In this document: positions 5,869 to 12,091 of the stretch, one piece after another
Layout of the letters: each line of letters starts with the position of its first letter
Position numbering within the stretch: the stretch's first letter is position 1
Source: Clostridia bacterium
GTDB lineage: Bacteria; Bacillota; Clostridia; Oscillospirales; CAG-272
Direction of reading: 5' to 3'
Assembly (NCBI GenBank): GCA_024404435.1
Contig: JAKSPW010000017.1
Location: forward strand, 1 to 13,772
Length of the DNA: 13,772 nucleotides
Notes under the pieces: generated by a model
What the model was told of the DNA's origin: nothing
Seen by the model: the letters and a program-made list of their open reading frames with translations, nothing else
The model's database searches: none
Made by a program: the position numbers and the translations under genes

Positions 5869-8598
5869 ATGGCATATAGCGGAAACGAGTGGCATCTGCG
5901 TGATGCCGAAGCCGTAGCGGCGGCACTCGACACCGACATATATAAGGGACTTGACCGGCGCGTGGCGGCAAAAAGGCGCAGGCGCGACGGTGCAAACGAT
6001 ATCTGGCAGGTCAGCCGCACCTCCGCGTCGGAGTATGCTCTCAGATGCGTCGGTGACCTCACCGCTGCGGTACTCATAATCGCAGCTCTCACTGCGGCAA
6101 TATTCGAGTCGAACGCCATCGCGGCTGCCGTCTGTGCAATACTCGCCGTCGGCGTTGCGCTGCGCGTCGTGACCTACGTCAAGGCCCGCCGCACTCTCGA
6201 GGAGATGGCTGACGAGGGCATTCCGAACGCCACAGTCATAAGGAACGGTACGTCTGAGGTCGTCCGTGCCGACAGGATAGTCACGGGAGACGTGATAATC
6301 CTCGAAGCGGGCGACATTGTGCCCTGCGACGGCAGGATCGTGTCCGGCGACGAGATCCGCGTGAGCGAGCGCGGGATCACCGACAACAAGTCCGGAGTTA
6401 TCAAAAGAAACACGGTCATCATGACCGATTCCGCCGGGACGGACGTTCCGTGCGAATACAGAGTCAATATGCTCTTTGCGGGCTCGTGCCTGCTCACCGG
6501 GCAGTGCCGTATGATCGCCACCGCCTGCGGGGACGACGCGCTCGTTTCCATGAGATACGGCGGACTGCTCATCCCCTCCGGCGAGGAGATCCCCGTCATG
6601 GAACGCCTCGGCAGATGGTGCAGGACGGGCACAGTCATAATGCTTATTTCGGTCTTCCTCATAAGTGCGCTTTCCGTCGGAGTACACGTCGTGACGGGAA
6701 GAGACTTCAGCTTCGCCGACGCTTTCATCGACGCGATGGCTCTTGCGGCAGCATCGGTCAGCAGCTACCTCGTGACCTCCGGCTACGTGACGATCACGAT
6801 ACCGCTGATGCGCGCCGCAAAGGCGGAGTCGGGCAGGGCTATCGTAAAGGATGCCTCCGATATCGAAAAGGTCGCGTCCGTCAAAAGGCTCATAGTATCC
6901 GACATTTCGATGTTCAAGACGGGAAAGGCGGAATACGCATACTACTCGACCGACGGGACTCTTCACAAGGTGACACGCGGAGACGCCGGTGCGGAGAGAC
7001 TGCTTCGCGCAGTTCATCTGACGACGAAGGGCTCGGCGTCCTCGTCGGCACCCGTGGCGGCAGGTACTCTTTCCGAGACGAAGGGCTCGGTGATCGTCGA
7101 AAAAATATGGGAAAGCTCGGCGGAAAAATACGGTTTTGACAAATCACCCGACATGAAGAGGATCGCCGTGGATCACGCGATAACGAAAAACGTGAACGGA
7201 AGCTCCGACAACGTGATCGTGGTGACGGACGGAAGATACGAGGCACACGTCAGCGGTGACGTGCGCGACGTTCTCTCGTTCTCCGACAGATACATAAAGG
7301 ATGGCAGGGAAACGAGGCTCACAGACCGTGTGAGAGAGGAGATCCTCCGCACGGCGACCGAGGCTGAACGCTCGGGCGGCACCGTAACGGCTCTCGCTCA
7401 CAGAGACTCGCCTTACACTTCTCTCAAGAGAATATCGGTGCTTCAGAGCAATATGTGCTTCGACGGCTTCATCGTCTCCGACGAGGAGGCTGAGGCGGGA
7501 GTGACCGACGTGACCGCAAGGATGAAGAGATACGGCATGTCCGTGATCCTTCTGTCGTCGAGCCCCGTGACAGACTCGGCATATCTCGAAAAAGCGGGCA
7601 TCAGCAAATCCTCGGTTCCCGTGTTCACCATCGGTGACGTGGCTGAGAAGAGCGAATTCCCGCAGGGTAGCTTCATCGTGAGCGTTCCTCCGCGCCGCGA
7701 AAGCGGAGGCAAGATCGAGCACGATGCGAAGCTCCGCATGGCGGCGGTCAGATTCCTCACGGACAAGCTGAGCGATTGCGCCGTACTCACCTGCGAGCCT
7801 TCCGAATCGGGAATGATGGCTGAAAAGACAGTCGGAGTGGCGGTCAGCCGTTCATACGACAGACCGATCCCGCAGACGCTGAAGCGCAAGGCGGAGGTCT
7901 CGGTCTACCCCTCGACGGGACGCGGATACGGCGGCTTCACCGAAGCGGTGAAAGCAGTCTGCGCATCCGTCAGATCACTTGAAAACCTCAGGAAATGCGC
8001 GCTTTATTCCGTCATTTCGGGCTGTGCACGGCTTGCCTGCACTCTCCTGTCCGTGATCACGGGGATCGCCGCCGTGAACGCCGCGAGCATTCTGCTCCTC
8101 GGCATGATATTTGACTTCTGCGCGATGCTCGTCATCTCGTTCGCTCCGGGCGACGGGACGGCAGGTCACGAAGAAAGCATGAGACAGGTCCCCGACAGGA
8201 GTGAAGTCGTGAAGTTCTCCCTGATCGGTGCCGCCTGCGGTGCCGTCTGCTATGCGGCGGCGGTGCTCGCGGAAAGATACTTCGGAGGCGGCGGAACGAT
8301 AGCTGCCGGGACGGCGGCACTGATGCTTTCGGGACTCGTGCTCCTCAGCGAATTCCTCATCGGAAACCTGGAAAACGAGAAGAAGGAACGCTTCGGAACG
8401 GCATACGTCGCTTATGCCGCAGTTTGCCTGATCTTCACTCTCCTGTTCGCCGTTTCGGGCGGAGTCTGCGGAATGCTCGGAGACGTCCGTCCGCACCCGC
8501 TTACCGTCGCGGCAGCCGCTGCATCGGCGATCGTGATCTTCGCTGCCTTTGAGGTGACAAAGTACTGCCTGCGGCGCGGTAAAAGCGAAACAAACTGA
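5869..8598 (+). CDS. P-type cation ATPase homologue lacking catalytic motifs (predicted pseudo-ATPase)
   Basis: This 909-residue membrane protein has the layout of a P2-type (Ca2+-like) pump. The N-terminal cation-ATPase domain starts at WHLRDAEAV. Membrane pairs lie at about 61-79/82-103 and 253-276/286-314, with an actuator domain between them that retains AGDIVPCDGR (147-156). A large P/N cytosolic region spans about 315-705, and six further helices lie at about 711-897. The chemistry is missing. The TGES loop reads TDNK (171-174). The PEGL site in M4 reads YLVT (300-303). DKTGTLT is reduced to D345 followed by ISMFKTG. KGAPE reads SGDVR (462-466). TGD reads SSS (563-565). GDGVND reads CEPSES (642-647). 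D749 in M6 is kept. The reading frame is intact, codon use matches its neighbours, and a strong SD (AAGGAGG, 5856-5862) lies 6 nt before the ATG. It starts 15 nt after clp and is the last gene before a terminator. ATP-driven transport is unlikely; a scaffold, sensor or regulatory role is inference. Homology is confident, function unknown. Confidence 0.88.
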   Translation: MAYSGNEWHLRDAEAVAAALDTDIYKGLDRRVAAKRRRRDGANDIWQVSRTSASEYALRCVGDLTAAVLIIAALTAAIFESNAIAAAVCAILAVGVALRVVTYVKARRTLEEMADEGIPNATVIRNGTSEVVRADRIVTGDVIILEAGDIVPCDGRIVSGDEIRVSERGITDNKSGVIKRNTVIMTDSAGTDVPCEYRVNMLFAGSCLLTGQCRMIATACGDDALVSMRYGGLLIPSGEEIPVMERLGRWCRTGTVIMLISVFLISALSVGVHVVTGRDFSFADAFIDAMALAAASVSSYLVTSGYVTITIPLMRAAKAESGRAIVKDASDIEKVASVKRLIVSDISMFKTGKAEYAYYSTDGTLHKVTRGDAGAERLLRAVHLTTKGSASSSAPVAAGTLSETKGSVIVEKIWESSAEKYGFDKSPDMKRIAVDHAITKNVNGSSDNVIVVTDGRYEAHVSGDVRDVLSFSDRYIKDGRETRLTDRVREEILRTATEAERSGGTVTALAHRDSPYTSLKRISVLQSNMCFDGFIVSDEEAEAGVTDVTARMKRYGMSVILLSSSPVTDSAYLEKAGISKSSVPVFTIGDVAEKSEFPQGSFIVSVPPRRESGGKIEHDAKLRMAAVRFLTDKLSDCAVLTCEPSESGMMAEKTVGVAVSRSYDRPIPQTLKRKAEVSVYPSTGRGYGGFTEAVKAVCASVRSLENLRKCALYSVISGCARLACTLLSVITGIAAVNAASILLLGMIFDFCAMLVISFAPGDGTAGHEESMRQVPDRSEVVKFSLIGAACGAVCYAAAVLAERYFGGGGTIAAGTAALMLSGLVLLSEFLIGNLENEKKERFGTAYVAYAAVCLIFTLLFAVSGGVCGMLGDVRPHPLTVAAAAASAIVIFAAFEVTKYCLRRGKSETN

Positions 8599-8609
8599 CA
8601 AAAAACGAC

Positions 8610-8647
8610 AAATCCGGCAGATCTGAAAAGATTTGCCGGATTTTTTT
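8610..8647 (+). terminator. Rho-independent terminator after the P-type ATPase homologue
   Basis: A 15-bp inverted repeat (8610-8624 with 8629-8643) encloses a GAAA tetraloop. All pairs are Watson-Crick except one G-U. Seven T residues follow at 8641-8647. It lies 11 nt after the stop codon at 8598 and ends the ecfT-to-pseudo-ATPase transcription unit. The downstream promoter supports a boundary here. Confidence 0.93.
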
Positions 8648-8699
8648 GAAAATAATCAAAAAATGGCGTGTTTGGCCGAAAGTAATATCGACGAAATAC

Positions 8700-8728
8700 T
8701 TGTTTTTTGACTTCTTTTGTACTATAAT
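8700..8728 (+). promoter_or_regulatory. Sigma-A-type promoter for the mrp-hydCBA unit
   Basis: A perfect -10 hexamer TATAAT (8723-8728) is preceded at exactly 17 nt by TTGTTT (8700-8705), a four-of-six match to the -35 consensus. The surrounding 8640-8760 stretch is strongly AT-rich compared with the genes on either side. The predicted start near 8735 would give a leader of about 54 nt before the ATG at 8789. No clear operator palindrome or riboswitch-like fold was noticed in the leader. Confidence 0.75.
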
Positions 8729-8769
8729 ATTATGCGAGGTATTTTGGCATAAATATTTCACAGTATTTT

Positions 8770-8776
8770 GAAAGGA
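8770..8776 (+). promoter_or_regulatory. Ribosome binding site deciding the mrp start
   Basis: GAAAGGA lies 12 nt before the ATG at 8789. A TTG at 8768 is in frame but overlaps this SD-like element, so it cannot be the start served by it. The spacing to 8789 is slightly long but workable, and translation from there begins with the MAENN and Cys-rich segment expected of the family. Confidence 0.6.
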
Positions 8777-8788
8777 ACCGCATCCAAG

Positions 8789-9634
8789 ATGGCTGAAAAC
8801 AACAGTGAGTGCACTCACGACTGCTCCACCTGTTCGGCTAACTGCTCCTCAAGGCAGGCTAAGATCGAACACGATCCGCTGAACGCGGCAAGCAGCGTAA
8901 AGCACGTTATCGGCGTTGTCAGCGGCAAGGGCGGCGTCGGAAAGTCGATCGTCACCTCACTGCTTGCCGCAACGATGCAGAGAAGAGACAACAAGGTCGC
9001 CATTCTCGATGCCGACGTCACGGGACCGTCTATCCCGAAGGCGTTCGGAGTAAAGGGTGACGTGGTAGGCACGGGTGACGCTCTCATACCGCTTACGAGC
9101 AAAACGGGCATCGACATCATGTCTGTGGCTCTTCTCCTTCCGGAGGAAACGAGCCCCGTCGTATGGAGAGGACCGGTCATTGCCGGTGTCGTAAAACAGT
9201 TCTGGGGCGAAGTGCTCTGGGAAAACGAAGACTATATGTTCATTGATATGCCGCCGGGAACGGGTGACGTTCCGCTGACGGTGTTCCAGTCGATACCGCT
9301 TGACGGCATCATCGTCGTTACGACTCCTCAGGAGCTCGTCTCGGTGATCGTCGAGAAGGCACTCAACATGGCGGGACTCATGAACATCCCCGTGATCGGA
9401 GTCGTCGAGAATATGTCCTATGTGAAGTGTCCCGACTGCGGCAAGGTGATCGAGATCTACGGTGAGAGCCGTACCGAGGCGCTCTGCGCGGAGCGCGGGA
9501 TCGACTTCCTCGGACGCATTCCGTTCGATCCGTCGCTTGCGAACCTTTGCGACAAGGGCATAATCGAGCTCTTTGAGAACGATTACGTCGAAAAGGCGGC
9601 AGACGCCATCGAAAGCTTCGTCGCCAATAAATAA
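8789..9634 (+). CDS. mrp: Mrp/NBP35 (ApbC) family Fe-S cluster carrier ATPase
   Basis: This 281-residue cytoplasmic P-loop ATPase of the MinD/Mrp family binds and transfers [4Fe-4S] clusters to apoproteins. The N-terminus has a Cys-rich ferredoxin-like segment CTHDCSTCSANC (C8, C12, C15, C19; CX3CX2CX3C). The deviant Walker A is GKGGVGKS (46-53), followed by DADVTGPSIP (switch I region) and IDMPPGTGDV (Walker B/switch region). The C-terminal bridging-cluster motif is CPDC (C214, C217). Length and motif order are complete for the family. The start is set at ATG 8789 rather than the in-frame TTG at 8768. It is the first gene after the promoter at 8700-8728 and lies 37 nt upstream of hydC with no terminator between, so co-transcription with the hydrogenase is likely. 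A role in supplying clusters to HydABC is inference. Confidence 0.95.
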   Translation: MAENNSECTHDCSTCSANCSSRQAKIEHDPLNAASSVKHVIGVVSGKGGVGKSIVTSLLAATMQRRDNKVAILDADVTGPSIPKAFGVKGDVVGTGDALIPLTSKTGIDIMSVALLLPEETSPVVWRGPVIAGVVKQFWGEVLWENEDYMFIDMPPGTGDVPLTVFQSIPLDGIIVVTTPQELVSVIVEKALNMAGLMNIPVIGVVENMSYVKCPDCGKVIEIYGESRTEALCAERGIDFLGRIPFDPSLANLCDKGIIELFENDYVEKAADAIESFVANK

Positions 9635-9671
9635 AAAATAAAAAACAATATATATCAGGAGGATACATCCA

Positions 9672-10163
9672 ATGAAGAAACCCATGACTGCAGTTCCGTT
9701 CACGGAAACAGCCGAGCAGAAGGCAAAGCTTGAAGCGATCATTGCGGCTCACAAAGGAGAAGCAGGAGCACTCATGCCGATCCTTCAGGAAGCTCAGGAC
9801 GTTTACGGCTACCTTCCGATCGAAGTTCAGCGCCGCGTTGCGTTCGGACTCGAAATCCCCGTATCAGAAGTTTACGGAGTTGCAACATTCTACTCGCAGT
9901 TCCTTCTCAACCCGAAGGGACAGAACCCCATCAACGTATGCCTCGGTACAGCCTGCTACGTTAAGGGCTCCGGTCAGATCATGGAAAAGCTCGAAGAGAT
10001 CCTTAAGATCCCGTGCGGCTCCATCACTTCCGACCTCAAGTTCAGCCTTGACGCTACGCGCTGCGTCGGCGCATGCGGCCTTGCTCCCGTCATGATGATA
10101 GGCGAAGACGTTTACGGACGTCTCGAGCCCAGTCAGCTTGAAGGCATCCTTGCCAAGTATTGA
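9672..10163 (+). CDS. hydC: NADH-dependent [FeFe] hydrogenase subunit HydC (NuoE/HndA-like, [2Fe-2S] thioredoxin fold)
   Basis: This 163-residue soluble subunit is homologous to the 24-kDa NuoE subunit of complex I, and its length matches HydC of trimeric hydrogenases. An N-terminal helical bundle with LMPILQEAQDVYGYLP and VYGVATFYSQF is followed by the thioredoxin-like [2Fe-2S] domain, with ligands C90 and C95 (CLGTAC) and C131 and C135 (CVGAC). It should relay electrons beside the flavin subunit HydB. A very strong SD (AGGAGG, 9657-9662) lies 9 nt before the ATG inside an A/T-rich spacer. hydB follows 48 nt after the stop. From this gene on, codon choice shifts toward that of highly expressed genes (AAG for Lys, few GCG Ala codons). 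nuoE or hndA would be equivalent names. Confidence 0.95.
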   Translation: MKKPMTAVPFTETAEQKAKLEAIIAAHKGEAGALMPILQEAQDVYGYLPIEVQRRVAFGLEIPVSEVYGVATFYSQFLLNPKGQNPINVCLGTACYVKGSGQIMEKLEEILKIPCGSITSDLKFSLDATRCVGACGLAPVMMIGEDVYGRLEPSQLEGILAKY

Positions 10164-10211
10164 TGGCAGGATATTTAACGAAATAATTAAAGCATAGAAA
10201 GGAACCATATA

Positions 10212-12074
10212 ATGAAATCTCTTGAAGAAATTATGGCGATCAAGGAGCAGGTGCAGAGCGAGCTTTCCTTTGAGAACAATCCCGACGGTATCCGCGTTCT
10301 GGTCGGCATGGCGACCTGCGGTATCGCTGCAGGAGCACGCCCCGTGATGGACGCTCTCGTCGAAGGTGTCAAAGCCGCAGGACTTGAGGGCAAGGTCACG
10401 GTAACCGAGACCGGCTGTATCGGTATCTGCCAGTACGAGCCTATCGTTGAGATCTACGAAAAGGGCAAAGAGAAGGTTACATACGTCAAGATGACGGCCG
10501 ACAAGGCAAAGGACGTTCTCGAGCAGCACATCAAGGGCGGCAAACCCGTTGAAGATTACTTCCTTAAGGACGCTGACGGCACACCGAAGTCTTCTCTCGC
10601 TGAAACGAACTTCTACAAGAAGCAGAAGAGAGTCGCACTCCGCAACTGCGGTGTCATCAACCCCGAAAAGATCGACGAATACATCGGCAAGAGCGGTTAC
10701 CTTGCACTCGCAAAGGTCATCCGTGAAATGACTCCCGATGACGTTATCAATACTATCCTCGCTTCCGGTCTCCGCGGACGCGGCGGCGGCGGATTCCCCA
10801 CAGGCAGAAAGTGGATGTTCGCTAAGGCAAGCGTTTCCGACAAGAAGTACGTCGTATGTAATGCCGACGAGGGCGACCCCGGAGCATTCATGGACCGTTC
10901 CGTTCTTGAAGGCGACCCGCACGCAGTACTCGAGGCTATGGCTATCGCCGGCTACGCAATCGGAGCTGACGAAGGCTGGATCTACGTCCGCGCAGAGTAC
11001 CCGATCGCAGTCAGAAGACTCAAGATCGCAATCGAGCAGGCAAGAGAATACGGCGTGCTCGGCAATAACATCTTCGGTACGGACTTCAACTTCGATATCC
11101 ACATCCGTCTCGGTGCAGGCGCGTTCGTCTGCGGCGAGGAGACCGCTCTTCTCACCTCCATCGAAGGCAACCGCGGCGAGCCTCGCCCGCGTCCTCCGTT
11201 CCCGGCAGTCAAGGGACTCTGGGGCAAGCCGACCATCATCAACAACGTTGAGACATACGCAAACATCGCTCAGATCATCCTGAACGGTGCAGAGTGGTTC
11301 TCCAGCGTCGGTACGGAAACCTCCAAGGGTACCAAGGTCTTCGCTCTCGGCGGTAAGATCACGAACACCGGTCTCGTTGAGATCCCGATGGGCACGACTC
11401 TCCGTGAGATCATCGAAGAGATCGGCGGCGGCATCCCGAACGGCAAGAAGTTCAAGGCAGCTCAGACGGGCGGTCCTTCCGGCGGATGCATCCCGGCAGA
11501 ACATATCGATACACCTATCGACTACGATAACCTTATCAAGATCGGCTCGATGATGGGCTCCGGCGGACTCATCGTCATGGACGAGGACACCTGCATGGTC
11601 GACCTCGCGAAGTTCTTCCTCGAGTTCACGGTCGACGAATCCTGCGGTAAGTGTGCACCCTGCCGTATCGGTACGGTCAGACTCCTTGAGATCCTCAAGA
11701 AGATCACCTCCGGCAACGGCGAGATGGAAGACATCGACAAGCTTGAAGAGCTTGCAGCTTACATCAAGAGCGCATCTCTCTGCGGTCTCGGCCAGACAGC
11801 TCCGAACCCCGTACTCTCCACTCTCCGTTACTTCAGAGACGAGTACATCGCTCACATCAAGGACAAGAAGTGCCCGGCAGGCGTCTGCAAGAGCCTTCTC
11901 AGATATGAGATCGATCCCGACAAGTGCAAGGGATGCACGATGTGCGCAAGACAGTGCCCGGCAGGCGCTATCAGCGGCACGGTCAAGCAGCCTCACGTCA
12001 TCGATCCCGCTAAGTGCGTAAAGTGCGGTGCTTGCCTCACGACGTGTAAGTTCGGCGCTATTTCCAAGAAATAA
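10212..12074 (+). CDS. hydB: NADH-dependent [FeFe] hydrogenase subunit HydB (NuoF/HndC-like flavoprotein)
   Basis: This 620-residue NAD(H)- and FMN-binding subunit corresponds to HydB/HndC of NADH-linked, often electron-bifurcating, hydrogenases. An N-terminal [2Fe-2S] ferredoxin-like domain has C36, C69 and C73 (MATCGIAAGARP and GCIGIC). The NuoF core begins with the FMN/NADH glycine-rich loop LRGRGGGGFPTGRKW (187-201), then CNADEGDPGAFMDR and GEETALLTSIEGNRGEPRPR. An SLBB-like region follows, then the [4Fe-4S] ligands C478, C481, C484 and C524. The C-terminus carries two ferredoxin [4Fe-4S] motifs: C572/C575/C578/C582 and C602/C605/C608/C612. This fused layout matches the approximately 620-residue HydB type, so no separate small HndB-like [2Fe-2S] gene is needed. 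The SD GAAAGGA precedes the ATG by 8 nt. hydA starts 17 nt after the stop. Bifurcation of electrons between NADH and ferredoxin is family knowledge, not visible here. Confidence 0.96.
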   Translation: MKSLEEIMAIKEQVQSELSFENNPDGIRVLVGMATCGIAAGARPVMDALVEGVKAAGLEGKVTVTETGCIGICQYEPIVEIYEKGKEKVTYVKMTADKAKDVLEQHIKGGKPVEDYFLKDADGTPKSSLAETNFYKKQKRVALRNCGVINPEKIDEYIGKSGYLALAKVIREMTPDDVINTILASGLRGRGGGGFPTGRKWMFAKASVSDKKYVVCNADEGDPGAFMDRSVLEGDPHAVLEAMAIAGYAIGADEGWIYVRAEYPIAVRRLKIAIEQAREYGVLGNNIFGTDFNFDIHIRLGAGAFVCGEETALLTSIEGNRGEPRPRPPFPAVKGLWGKPTIINNVETYANIAQIILNGAEWFSSVGTETSKGTKVFALGGKITNTGLVEIPMGTTLREIIEEIGGGIPNGKKFKAAQTGGPSGGCIPAEHIDTPIDYDNLIKIGSMMGSGGLIVMDEDTCMVDLAKFFLEFTVDESCGKCAPCRIGTVRLLEILKKITSGNGEMEDIDKLEELAAYIKSASLCGLGQTAPNPVLSTLRYFRDEYIAHIKDKKCPAGVCKSLLRYEIDPDKCKGCTMCARQCPAGAISGTVKQPHVIDPAKCVKCGACLTTCKFGAISKK

Positions 12075-12091
12075 GAAGGGAGAACGATATA

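Noticed and set aside
5869..8598. Calling the P-type ATPase homologue a decayed pseudogene
   Set aside because: There are no frameshifts or stops in 909 codons, the SD is strong, membrane helices and domain order are intact, and codon use matches its neighbours. Loss is confined to catalytic motifs.
8707..8728. TTGACT at 8707-8712 as the -35 box for the TATAAT at 8723
   Set aside because: The spacer would be only 10 nt. TTGTTT at 8700-8705 gives the standard 17 nt.
8768..8788. TTG at 8768 as start of mrp, adding seven residues
   Set aside because: It overlaps the only SD-like element (8770-8776), and the added residues are not needed; ATG 8789 gives the normal family start.
9864..11996. A 710-codon open frame on the - strand opposite hydC and hydB
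   Set aside because: It lies wholly antisense to two genes with complete Fe-S and NADH motifs. Its translation is a low-complexity mix rich in D, L, V and A, with no domain pattern. Long antisense frames arise from strong codon bias in highly expressed GC-rich genes.
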